Source of the DNA: Trichostrongylus colubriformis
Taxonomy: Eukaryota > Nematoda > Chromadorea > Rhabditida > Trichostrongylidae
DNA: 64,000 nt
Direction: 5' to 3'
Assembly: GCA_963978905.1 (NCBI GenBank)
Contig: OZ022261.1
Coordinates: forward strand, 35,448,102-35,512,101
Shown in pieces: positions 47,801 to 57,063 of the stretch. The translations under genes and the position numbers were made by a program. Numbering within the stretch: the stretch's first letter is position 1; every line of letters starts with the position of its first letter. A model generated the notes under the pieces. The model worked only from the letters and a program-made list of their open reading frames with translations. It was not told the DNA's origin and did not search any database.

Positions 47801-50800
47801 TCCTACGCTCTCTTTGCAGTTTGACCCCATCATCTGCACAGTGTTCTTCTTCAGCTTGCCAATGATCAAAGTTATCAACAGGATGTGCTACTTGAGCATG
47901 GAAAACGGAGTACACGGTTAGCGCTCGCAATTGTGCTGCATTCATAATCGGAGAAACGGTCAAGGTCATCATGTTTGACGGGGTGTGTGCAAATATGACG
48001 GAAAATCGTTTCGCGACGTTTCATTCGCGGCCCCACCAGTACGACTTGCGAATTGATTGCTCTTGGGAGCCCGGCAGAGCGTGGCTGCGTCACCTCTGCG
48101 CTCCCACCCATGCCACAGTGCCAAGCCCTGCCACTGGCACTCGCACCCGCCGCGCCCCCGCCGCCGGCGGCCGCGCGGTTGTCCGTCATATCTGCACACA
48201 CCCTGTTGACGCAACGCACCCGGTGCGCAGACCCCACGTTAGCATGCTTTCTGACGTTGGCGTGTTCAGAGAAATCGTCTATGAAAACATGAGTTCCAAT
48301 TATTCCCATAAAATTACGCTGCATAGAGTTGAACTGCGGGCTATCAGGTTGTAAGGAATTTTTTGACCGGTTTTGCCCTCTCACATGATAAATTCAAATC
48401 TCAAAGCGCGTCAACTTAAATCAACTTACATATTGTGCTCCTTGAATAGACAATGAGTTTCTCTTTCTGAATACAGTCGCGCTTAAAAGTATGCGGCCAA
48501 ACACTTTTTTGTCATAACTTTTTTTCTGCTTGACCAAATTTGACTAAATTTTAATATGTGGTGCCTGAACCATTGTCGACATTTCCTTCCACTTGAGTGC
48601 CGCTTGGCTCTTTTCATGGTTTTTACAAGAATTCACTACAAGACCACCGAAAAAAAGAAAAAGGCTTGGTCAAGAAAAACGGCTTTCTTTACAAAAACGA
48701 AACGAGCAGGCCTCAGTGAACATCAATATTTTGTAGAAAGACCACGACTTTTGATGACAGCGGCACAGCGGGACGGTGCAGGGATGGCACTTCAAGAACA
48801 AAAAAATTGCATTTAACCACGTAACTTACACCGTTGAGCGCCAAAATAGTATATTAAGTATGCAGTGTCTCCGAGTACAACATACTAAAATTACTCTCAG
48901 ATCGGTCTAGTCGCAAAAAAGCTACAAGTGAAAGATCCAAGTGAAAAACCATTTGGCCGAATACTTTTGAGCGCTACTGTATATGTATATGTTTTATTTG
49001 GAATGCCGCGAGGTTCTCGAATTGTTAGGGAATTTTTAAGGTACTGCGAAAATGGCACTTTTTAGATGACTTCACTTCACGAGTTCTTGTTTAGCCGAGT
49101 CCCACCGAAGGTGATCACAAATGTGAATACTCCAAGAGGAGGGGGTGCAGCACTGGATGGGACCCTTTATTCCTGGTTTCAGAAGTGCAGAAATGAGAAC
49201 AAGTTGCTCAAATTTTCATCAAATCGCTTTAACTAAAACGGCAGAATGCGATGAGCGCCCATACTTGCAGTAATGTCCAAAAGTATTGGCCCTCAACACA
49301 TACACTTGGTTATTCACCTCAAGTAGCCTTAATTTCAAAAAAACAAAAAAATGGGTGCCGCGAGACCCCTCAGAGCAGCTATGCGCAAGCGCATTTTCCA
49401 CAAATCCTCTTCCAGCAATTGAAGCAGTTGTGGGCAGAAGCCCTTACTCGTCCTTCACATTCATCAGATCTAGCGCTAACTAAGCCCCATTTTTCCAAAC
49501 ATCTGGACAGCTTCTTCAGCAACAGTGTGTTCAGAAGGAATGGTGATTTGAAGTCGACTTTTTTTGATTTCGCGCAGTATACAGTAGCACTCAAAAGTCT
49601 TCGGCCAAAACTCTCTTGTCGTAACTTTTTTCCTACTTAACCAAATTTGACAAAATTTTAATATGTGATGCCTAAGCCTATTGCCAACATTTCCCTCTAC
49701 TTGAGTGCCGCTTGACACTTTTCATGATTTTTAAAAGAATTTACTACAAGACCACCCAAAAAAAAGTAAAAGGTTTGGTCAAGGGGAACGGGTTTCTTTA
49801 CAAAAACAAAACGAGCAAGCCTCAGAGAATAATAATATATTGTAGAAAGACCACGTTTTTTGATGACAGCGGCACAGCGGGACGGCATAGCGATGGCACT
49901 CCAAAAACAAAAAAATTCGTGTAACCGCGTAAGCTACACCGTTGAGCGCCAAAATAGTATATTAAGTATGCAGTGTCTCCAAGTACAACATACCAAAATT
50001 TCTCTTAGATCGGTGCAGTTGCAAAAAAGTTACAAGTGAAAAACTCCAAGTGAAAGACCATTTCGCCGAAGACTTTTGAGCGCTACTGTATATCATCAAC
50101 CCTTTATCGAAATGAGATATGCAAATATATGTAATATTGCCAAAAGTGTGGCGAATCAAATGGTGCTCATTCTGTGAGAAAAGATGCAGTCTGAGCGAAG
50201 TTATGATCTCCCGAAGTTGAAATTGCGAAAACCGGCCAAAACTTTCCTTACAACCTAATATTTGGGGGACATTATGGTCGCGCCGTCCTTCACTCAATAC
50301 CGCTCCATAATTATCAGTTTGTGTGCCCAAGTGTGTATTTTTTTCTAATCCTTACTCGGGGGTATGAGGGGCCCAGTCTCAGGCCAAAAGCGTAAGCCCC
50401 TGCTACCCTCAATTTGGTCTTGAGCTCTCTGTTGCATCCTTAGATACTGTTCTACTTGATCAGCAAACTTTTAAATTGCAGGTGGAGCTCAATTACTCTG
50501 TACTTCTGATGGAGCTCATAACGAGCGTCACAGACCTACGAAAGGGAATGTTTCTCAATGGTTAATCGATACTTAATGCTCATATAAAACCGAATAATTT
50601 ACCTGCAAAGCTTTATACAATGCTTTTGCGATGCCGAAAGCGCCAAACTTCTGAAATCCACGTACCAGACCTTGGAGTTGAGCATAAATTGAAGATCGCC
50701 AATGTATTGAAACTTCAGGACTGGCAATGAATTGATTGAAGGGCCTGCGCTGCGAGTGCGTTGGGCAGTCGTATCGGCGAGTATGTGTGAATGCAGCTTT

Positions 50801-52715
50801 ACAGTCTAAATGGGTAAATTTTCGTTTTTCTGGAAATGTCCATTTTCAGGAACATTTGCTGTGGTCAGCGCCCAACTTTACAATTATTGTCATCAGTCAC
50901 ACAAAACCAAGCCAGTGGTGGGTCGTGTGATCAATTTCACCTTTTAGCTGCGAGAAAGCTGAAATCGTATCGAAATTGCAGGCTGATATAAAGGCTTCAA
51001 CGAGTGATGCTGATGAAAATATTGCTGAAGAGGTGATTTACACACTTTAACATTTTTACCTCACTTTGTCATGAGTGTGTCATCAGGGAAAGAAATTAGT
51101 GAACATGGACGTCTGTGACGCAAGACGCGTTTCGTGTTATGTAGGGGCGCCGTATGTATTAGGTCGGTCAAAACGTATCGCTGCTTTGGGTTGTCTAACT
51201 TGGACAAATCACAATTCCGCAACTGGTTGTAACGCAAAAAAAGCCATTGCATTTGGATTGAAGAGTGGGATTGTTTACGTAACTTTCTGTTACCACTATG
51301 CGTTGACTACCTACGTTGTTACCGGACAAGGGGCGGGCATTTATTCTGAGGCCCCGCTCCCTCGACCACCACTTTGAGTAGCTGCACCTTAGCTGGATTT
51401 TCACTTTTTTTACGTGAAACTTTACATTCGCCTCTATTAGGCAACTACAACATAAATTATGGGCAGAGCAGAAACTATTAGGTTGATTCATAATAAATCG
51501 GACAAATTGACCAATTTTAATCATTGTCGTACAACTTTTTTACGACAACAGGGATTCACTTGAAATATACTCCACCTTTATCGATGACCTTCTGCCACGG
51601 TATAGGCAGATCATGGATGCCCTTGCTCCAGAAGGCCGGAAGCTGGAGCTCGAAGAAGTTGCCGAGTGCCGCCTTGACCTCGTCGCGAGTTTTGAAGTCT
51701 TGGCCGTCCAGGTGGCGTTGGCTGTGGGAGAAAAGGTGGAAATCTGAAGGGGCCAAGTCTGGGGAGTACGGTGGGTATAGAAGTACGGTCCAACTGTACG
51801 ACAGCAGCTCGGCCTTGGTCGATCTTGCGAAGTGCGGTCTGTGGAAGTAGACACGTTGTCGTGCTGGAAGTAGACATGTGACCGCCGCCGTAGCGAACTT
51901 TGGACATTGGCCTTCAATTATCGTAATTGACGAACGTAGACGTCGGCAGATACTGTGGTACCTTCATCGAGCAGCTCCCAGTACTCTACGCCGTGTACGC
52001 TCCACCAACCGCGGTTTTCGTCTTCGATGGAATAGTCGCCTGACGCAAACTTCGAATGCTACAACTACAGTGTACTTCTGCCGGGGGCATGCTCCTTGTG
52101 AACTTCTATCAGACGTCTGCCGATATCCGCGGGTTCCTGGCCAGATAGCGATATAAGTAGTATGACGTTGCGGATGTGGTCTCTGGACCGCTTGAAATCG
52201 TGCGGCATTGTGGCGGAATGAATTTACTTTGGAGTGATTATTTTGCGGTGCTTTGAGGAGCTTTTCGTACTCATTCCAACGGTACCTCGCGCGTCCATTT
52301 TCGTTAATTCGTTACTGAATTATGATCTCTAGAAATCATCACTACCATTTGTCCGATTTATTATGAATCAACCTAATAATATTTTCGTTAGGGCATCTCG
52401 TAATACCATCCTAAAATCGTACTTTTCTAATGCTTGAAATCCGGTTGGAATAGCGCGCTTTCAGAAAATCGTCCTTCGACTTTATATGTGATTAGGCCGT
52501 GAAGCGATCTTCCTTGAACACCAAAAGGATTTCAAATGATATTGGCCGAAAAGCGAGTGTTTTTAAAAGTGCTAGTTTATTTTTTATTTTAGACCGATAT
52601 TACCAACCAACTGACGATTCACTCCATTGCAACATTTATGCAGTCGAACGCCGATGTTTATGGTGGCCAGCTGGGACGTGTGAATCTGCTGAGATCAGAT
52701 ATTATACCTGAATAA
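41882..52715 (+). CDS. TWK-type two-pore-domain potassium channel, complete, 12 exons, 450 aa
   Basis: Exons: 41882-41966, 42507-42530, 43495-43637, 44427-44570, 44710-44851, 45660-45810, 47397-47524, 47586-47737, 47820-47916, 50482-50560, 50948-51032 and 52593-52715. All phases agree and total 1353 bases. The start ATG gives MATWKTVDDFYEHSD; the second exon is a 24-base micro-exon. Helix 1 (HLFLLVILTIYSL, about residues 53-72) precedes a charged cap region. The first pore loop ends in TTVGYG (about 175-180), helix 2 follows (IIYGIIFCPLTW), then a loop with DFSTNAGEKADQVF, helix 3, the second pore loop TTIGLGD (about 310-316), and helix 4. The tail ends SDIIPE. Two filter sequences per subunit mark a K2P leak channel that sets resting membrane potential in nerve or muscle. 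The closest C. elegans twk paralogue cannot be named from memory. Introns 7-11 kb into the gene are loaded with transposons, yet the exons are intact. Confidence 0.93.
42647..42906. repeat. GC-rich MITE, end type 1, with nested palindrome
   Basis: Ends GTGTGGGGTCGATAGGTCGA and mirror TCGACCTAGCGATCCCCACC match the ends of 6008-6225. The interior instead has a separate palindrome, CAAGACGCAATGAGCTGTTA at 42727 and its mirror GAGCTCATTGCGTCTTGAG near 42806. It lies in the second TWK intron. Confidence 0.7.
44070..44287. repeat. Diverged member of the 1552 TIR family
   Basis: The left end ATGTGTACCCTTAGGCCATG ATTTCGC is mirrored on the right by GCGAGATCCTGACATATGGG TATAC. The length (218 bases) and GC-rich interior match 1552-1796. 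It lies in the third TWK intron. Confidence 0.55.
44950..45166. repeat. GC-rich MITE with shared core, end type 2
   Basis: The ends are ACTTACTCCGGA and TCCGGAGTAAGT. The core (CCACCAGTACGACTTGCTAA, GCCCGGCAGAGCGTGGCTGC, CACTGGCACTCGCACCCGCC) is the reverse complement of the core at 6008-6225 and is parallel to 47980-48204. It lies in the TWK intron between 44851 and 45660. Confidence 0.7.
45961..47317. mobile_element. 1.36-kb TIR element in TWK intron, with nested element
   Basis: The left end GTACACTTATGTCGAAAAGT CG, preceded by CTGGGTCA, is mirrored at 47278-47317 (CGACTTTTCGACATAAGTGT, ACG, ..., TGACCCAG). Inside are a hairpin near 46215-46310 (CACCAAGGACCATTATTG and mirror) and a nested TIR pair at 46628-47142. 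No intact transposase is seen. It occupies most of the intron between 45810 and 47397. Confidence 0.6.
46628..47142. repeat. Nested TIR element
   Basis: GGCTACAAAGTATGGTCCG at about 46632 and its mirror CGGACCATACTTTGTAGCC at about 47123 bound roughly 515 bases inside the larger element. Short frames of 60-70 codons occur inside, with no domain seen. Confidence 0.6.
47980..48204. repeat. GC-rich MITE with shared core, end type 3
   Basis: The ends are GGGTGTGTGCAAATATGACG GA and TCCGTCATATCTGCACACAC CC. The core (CCACCAGTACGACTTGCGAA, GCCCGGCAGAGCGTGGCTGC, CACTGGCACTCGCACCCGCC) is the same as in 44950-45166 and 6008-6225. It lies in the TWK intron 47917-50481. Confidence 0.7.
48474..48979. 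repeat. Tc1-type MITE, copy 1 (506 bp)
   Basis: TA borders are present. Ends CAGTCGCGCTTAAAAGTATG and mirror ATACTTTTGAGCGCTACTG define the element. It is a direct-orientation partner of 49582-50088, and the two match along their whole length (for example TTTTAATATGTG, ACAAGACCACC and GACAGCGGCACAGCGGGACG). No transposase is encoded. It lies in a TWK intron. Confidence 0.8.
49395..49566 (+). pseudogene. Mariner-type transposase C-terminal relic
   Basis: On the + strand a frame reads HSSDLALTKPHFSKHLDSFF, then FRRNGDLKSTFFDF, similar to the mariner C-terminal pattern PYSPDLAPTDYHFFKHL. The usual catalytic aspartate region is partly altered, and nothing further upstream is preserved well. It lies between the two 506-bp MITEs. 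Confidence 0.5.
49582..50088. repeat. Tc1-type MITE, copy 2 (507 bp)
   Basis: TA borders are present, with ends CAGTAGCACTCAAAAGTCTT and mirror AGACTTTTGAGCGCTACTG. It is nearly collinear with 48474-48979, in the same orientation, 600 bases downstream. Confidence 0.8.
51250..51477. repeat. Long-TIR palindromic MITE, family P, copy 4 (partial)
   Basis: GGGATTGTTTACGTAACTTT, the GC-rich block and then TACGTGAAACTTTACATTCG with GCAACTACAACATAAATT match the right half of family P. The outer right end is interrupted by the mariner element at 51478, and the remaining few bases may continue at 52379. The left arm is missing. Confidence 0.55.
51478..52376 (-). mobile_element. Mariner element, decayed, in last TWK intron
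   Basis: TA borders are present, with 30-base ends TTAGGTTGATTCATAATAAA (mirror at 52347-52376). On the minus strand, pieces of mariner transposase are visible: KFASGDYSIEDEN, YFQHDNVS (the QQDNA-like catalytic block), then MAPSDFHLFSHSQRHLDGQD and a C-terminus ending VIDKGGVYFK. Frame changes and stops separate them. At 899 bp it is internally deleted. Confidence 0.85.
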
Positions 52716-52716
52716 A
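52711..52716 (+). terminator. Polyadenylation signal overlapping the TWK stop codon
   Basis: AATAAA spans the TAA stop at 52713-52715 (reading CCTGAATAAAGTT). This is the canonical nematode signal and would give a 3' UTR of only about 10-25 bases. Confidence 0.6.
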
Positions 52717-53058
52717 GTTATGTAACTTTGAAGTAATCAAATCCTTTTGATACTTTATAAATTATTTATATTGATTCCGTAAGATTCTCCAGAGAATGCG
52801 AAACCTATTCGAACAAGTCCCTCTGTGATCAGGGTCAAGCCTCCGTTGAGAAATCCTCAACGGGGGGGGGGGGTCGTATTTGGTCCGCTAGGAGGGGGGG
52901 TCGTAATCGTTGAGGTAGGCAGTGATCAACAGAATTTCTCAGGCTGAGGGTCTAAAGTGTAGGGAGAAATGATAAAACTGACTAAACTGGTTAAGCTTAA
53001 TCATCATGCAAACCTCATGCATGGCGCGATCCGCAACGAAACCGCTCAACGCCACTAG

Positions 53059-53337
53059 CCTCGTTGGTCCGCTGACACCGAAACCACGTACAGAGAAAGC
53101 GATACCTATCAACGGGTACCACCGTGGATGGACACTCCAGAAACATGGGAAGAAAAGGAAAAGTTAGCTGATATGGACTTCTTTCATATCTTACTACGAT
53201 CGCAAGTACGTAATCTAGTGCTGGCGGCCACTATGCGGAGCGGAAAAACGGTTGTATTCATTGAGAATGTGGATGAAATCCTCATGTATGGCGCATCCCA
53301 CAGAAAAGCTGACCGACGCTTCTCGCTCTTCCACTAG
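53059..53337 (+). CDS. Possible 3' exon or small gene downstream of the TWK gene
   Basis: After an AG at 53057-53058 a frame of 92 codons runs to TAG at 53335: ADTETTYRESDTYQRVPPWM, then DTPETWEEKEKLADMDFF. It is followed by a second half (MRSGKTVVFIENVDEIL, RKADRRFSLFH) that could be intronic, because a GTACGT donor stands at 53206. An internal ATG at 53128 could start a 69-residue product. AATAAA at 53430-53435 lies 93 bases past the stop. The gap to the TWK polyadenylation signal (about 340 bases) would suit a downstream operon gene. No family recognised. Confidence 0.35.
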   Translation, partial: PRWSADTETTYRESDTYQRVPPWMDTPETWEEKEKLADMDFFHILLRSQVRNLVLAATMRSGKTVVFIENVDEILMYGASHRKADRRFSLFH

Positions 53338-53429
53338 GCCTTCGAGAGCGAAGGATGCATACTAGAGAAATTACAGTAACAATGAATCTATTTTTCGGAA
53401 GAATCTTGGGAAGATCTCGTAAATTCACG

Positions 53430-53435
53430 AATAAA
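53430..53435 (+). terminator. Candidate polyadenylation signal
   Basis: AATAAATAAA follows the small frame ending at 53337 by about 93 bases, in an AT-rich context. Confidence 0.35.
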
Positions 53436-53439
53436 TAAA

Positions 53440-55290
53440 TTTTCTCAACTGACCTTCTTAAATTTTTCTTGCTTCTTTTAAAGATATGGCATAGCTCAGG
53501 TAGTCATTCGAAAGCGGCAACCTCGCAGACCCTGCTTCACCAAAACGCACTCATATGGTTAAGTTTGAAGGAAGTTATGACCATTTCAGTGAACACTTCG
53601 AAATTTTCCTCATCAAATCCTCAACTGGAAACCCATATCGAGAACTAAGCACTCATTAGGGAACGCAAGCGGCCAATAGACAGGACTGAGGGAGTTGTTA
53701 GGAAAACAGTTTACAGCTGTTCGAAAGATGGGCTCTAGTTAAAGTTTGATGTATTCAAAGGTGTCCAAATTTAGTATGGAGAAGATACCGCGCTCCATCG
53801 TGATCGCCGCGTCGCAGCAGCAGTAGCGGCCCGCTATCAGATGGGGCGCTGTGGAGCGTATTACATTTAGCCTTTTTTGACATTTAACTTTTCTATTCTT
53901 ATTTTTTCATCTTTTATCCTTGCCGCATAATTTGCATGACTTCTAAGCCTTCTTCTTTGTCATCAGAGCACGAGACATTACCAATGGTCGGCGTCGCTTT
54001 CGTTTCTATAAGTATTGGAATTGTTGACGTATCATCTCAGACGATTTTTTTTTGCAATATGAGCACTGAGTTTTGTTAGGCTCTTATTTTTCTCTTTTTT
54101 CAGGAGTTCGGTTTGACTTCAGTGTTCTTTTTTACCATGAGCTCTCAATTTCCCTGGTGGATCGCACTGGCTTGGTAAGAACCACAGAAGAAGCGGAACC
54201 TGAAGAAGGGGGTGGGGTCGTATCGAGGCCTCCTTTTGGGGGGGGGGGATCGTATTTTTTGAAAATTTTCCTCATCTGGACGCTTGACCCTGTCTGTGAT
54301 CACGCACGACGTGGAAAACTTCTTGAAAGCGATTTTCAAATTTCGGAGCACGCAAATGAAACGCAAAATTGAGGTCCACCTCCCGAAAAAGCTCTAGGGT
54401 TGTCAAAAAGCTAAAATTAACTGTTCCAACTACCTTATCGTTGGCTGTGCTAGTAAGGGGCCAAACTGTGCTCGGTGCTACTTACATGCCTGCTCGCACT
54501 ATTTTTGCCTGAGCGCTGGGAGGAGGAAAGAACCCTGGTGCATTCCGAAGAATGAGCTACTGCCTTCCGTGAAGAGTTGCGCGTGACCATAACATTCTTG
54601 TGTTGGCGAGGGGCTATGAAAGGTACTGTGTGGCAGCCTACGGTAAGAGCATAAAGCTTGAACGGTCACCACGGAAGTATCCCAAGGATGTGTGACAAGA
54701 AAGTAGTAAACCAGAAACAAAAGCATAAGTACACGTACCAGTACATGTGCTTGTTCTTAGGTGATAAGAGGTAGAACCGCGTCTGACCCTCGTTACAAAG
54801 AACCGTATGGATTTTCACCTTCTTTAGACTAACATTCTGAAATATCTTATCGAAGTCGATATAAAAACATGCCGGAGAATTATGCTGTGACATACATTTT
54901 AGCTGCGTTCCAGGTAACGACGGTACTAGCTCTAGATTCATACCAATTTTCCGTATACCCTCCATATATGTGTCGAAATTCGGCTGTCGAAAAGGAGGAA
55001 AAATCGAGAAACGCCTCTGCGCGTCATGCTGACACATCTCCCTACTTTCGTTTTTACGATGAGACCCTGGAAGGGGGTCCATTGGGTACCACTGTCGTTT
55101 CAGAGTCCACCGACTCTCAAAGAGTCCACGCCCAAAGACTACAGCGCAGTCCAAAAAATCGGTACCGTATTTCTTGGACTTTCACCGTACTCAATGATTT
55201 GCCACCGCGTCCAGAGACCATACAGGGCACCCTCAACCTACGCGGCGCATCCCTTCTGCGGAATTCACCACACTCAGAGATATGAGAGGC
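53440..55290. other. No recognised gene
   Basis: Frames up to 162 codons (minus, 55154-54666) and 138 codons (plus, 54869-55285) overlap each other on opposite strands and show no domain or splice support. A G-run of 13 lies near 54238. Confidence 0.45.
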
Positions 55291-55299
55291 TTAGTTGAA

Positions 55300-55385
55300 C
55301 TAGTGGCGTTGATGCGGGATTTGATCCCCTCACCATGAGAGTGGGAGTGCGCGCCACCTGTCAGTACACCACAATGGATCCGCCC
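55300..55385 (-). repeat. SINE-like repeat, inverted copy of 11885-11975
   Basis: On the minus strand GACAGGTGGCGCGCACTCCC, then GGGGATCAAATCCCGCATCA, parallels the copy at 11885. The B-box-like GATCAAATCCC is retained. No cloverleaf is drawn. Confidence 0.4.
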
Positions 55386-55498
55386 GCTTCCAAATGAAGA
55401 GATTGCATAATATTAGGTTGTCGGGAAAGTTCTTTCGTTTTTTAAAACTTGCTTTTTTCCCTCAAAACTGCTTCCCAGAAATTTCTTCTGTACATATA

Positions 55499-57063
55499 CA
55501 GTAGCGGTCAAAAGTTTGGAAACTTTTGGATTTTCAACCTAATTCGATTAAGAAACAACCGAGTTGTCTCAAATTCACATGGTATGTATAGAATTGAGTA
55601 GGAGACACATGCGTGACATCGCTTGCTGATAATCGATTAATTGATCTACACTATGTGATTTACTCATAATATGGCGCGTCAAAAGTATGGAAACTCTCTT
55701 GTAACGATATCATCCCGCTGCTAATTTGTGAAGGTTTGCAATTTTTCCATAGTTTTAGGTTAAGTTATGGCACAGTATCTCATTTTCAGATGGGATCTGT
55801 TAAAGAAGTAGCATTAGCTGTGCAGGAGGCGATTGTTCGGGCCATTAAATCTGGAACGCCCAAGAACCTTCTTGCAGAGCAGTATCACCTCGCTAAAAGC
55901 ACGATCACCAAGATTTTCAAGCGCTACCAAAAGCAAGAAGGTGTGGTGAAGACTCATCGCTCAGGAAGACCTTGTAAAACGACACCAAGGGACGACACAT
56001 TCATCGTAAGGGCCACGCATGCTGACCCGCGCGCTTCGTCAACGGACATTCTCAAGCAAGTGACAAATTTTTTTGGGCCTTTCTGTCAGCCAAAGTACTG
56101 TTCAGCGTCGTCTGAGAGCTGGCGGATTATTTGGAAGACGTCTCAGCAAGAAGCCACTAGTGAGCATAAGGAATAGGAAGGCGCGACTGAGCTTCGCACG
56201 TCAGCACCTTGCCTGGACCAGAGAAGAGTGGGGAAAAGTGTTGTTCAGCAACGAATCGAAGTTCTGCCTCTTTGGCAGCGATGGTTTGAAGTACGTGAGG
56301 CGTCCTGTGATTAAGCGAAATCATCCAAAGTACCAGGTACCAACAGTGAAGCATGGCGGAGGTAATGTGATGGTATGGAGATGTTTTGGTCTATGTGGCG
56401 TTGGCCCACTTTTCCGTATCCAAGGATATATAGTCTCGTCCGCGTACAAGGGTATCCTGGAGAGTACCATGCTTCCCTTTGCTCGTCAAAGAATGCCTAG
56501 GGAATGGATTTTTCAGCATGATAGTGATCCGAGGCATGCCTCCCGCCTCGTGACCGACTTCATAAGATCGAATAAAATTACTGTCATGAAGTGGCCAAGC
56601 CAAAGTCCGAACCTCACTCCGATTAAGAACCTTTGGGAGGAGCTTCAGCGTCGTACAAGACACATTCCAATGAAGAATTGCGATGAAAAGTTTGATATTT
56701 TGTTGAAAGAAGGGGCTTCGATTCCTCAGTCCAAAATTGATGCTCTGATCGAGTCGATGCCCAGAAGGTGTAAGGCTGTCATTGATTCACGCGGTTATCC
56801 GACGAAGTACTAGTTTTTGTCTCGTATTCCGACGTTATTAGGTTCGATTTTCTTTGCTATTGAGAAGTTTCCAAACTTTTGACGCGCCCTTTTTGAAATA
56901 AGCAGCATTTCCTCACTCAAAATTTCCACTCTCGAAAAACGACGTTCCACATCGTGTTCTCTACTTGATTTTATGCCTATTCTGTGAATTTGAGACAACT
57001 CGGTTGTTTCTTAATCGAGGGAGGTTGAAAATTCAAAAGTTTCCAAACTTTTGACCGCTACTG
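55499..57063 (+). mobile_element. Tc3-like Tc1/mariner transposon, full length (1565 bp)
   Basis: Inserted at TA (55497-55498 and 57064-57065). The terminal inverted repeats are long: CAGTAGCGGTCAAAAGTTTG and its mirror, continuing through AAGAAACAACCGAGTTGTCT. A second inner repeat copy (GCGCGTCAAAAGTATGGAAA at 55676, mirror near 56865-56890) resembles the paired transposase-binding sites of Tc3. It carries one transposase gene, which is damaged. Confidence 0.88.
55790..56813 (+). pseudogene. Tc3-like transposase, frame-broken and with altered catalytic residues
   Basis: Starting at ATG 55790 (MGSVKEVALAVQEAIV), an N-terminal helix-turn-helix region (AEQYHLAKSTITKIFKRY, HRSGRPCKTT) leads to a seven-T run at 56068-56074 where the frame shifts. 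One T fewer would continue the frame as GLSVSQSTVQRRLR. The remainder reads LSFARQHLAWT, then LFSNESKFCLFG, then FQHDSDPRHAS, then NLTPIKNLWEEL, and ends at TAG 56811-56813. In Tc1/mariner enzymes the triad is D, D, E (FSDESKF, QQDNDPKH, PIENLW). Here the first D is N and the E is K, while the middle D remains. About 340 residues in total, the usual length. The protein is therefore expected to be inactive. Confidence 0.88.

Larger units (their letters stand above)
52824..54303. repeat. Possible TIR-bounded segment, G-run ends
   Basis: GTGATCAGGGTCAAGCCTCC at the left is mirrored at the right by GGACGCTTGACCCTGTCTGT GATCAC, with extra bases. Both ends are followed inward by long G runs and TCGTATT. 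A related left end occurs at about 7345-7430 (GTATTTGGTCCGCTGATGAG). It encloses the short gene candidate at 53059. Confidence 0.45.

Noticed and set aside
54666..55285. Long frames on both strands
   Set aside because: Mutually overlapping, without domain signature or consistent splice sites.
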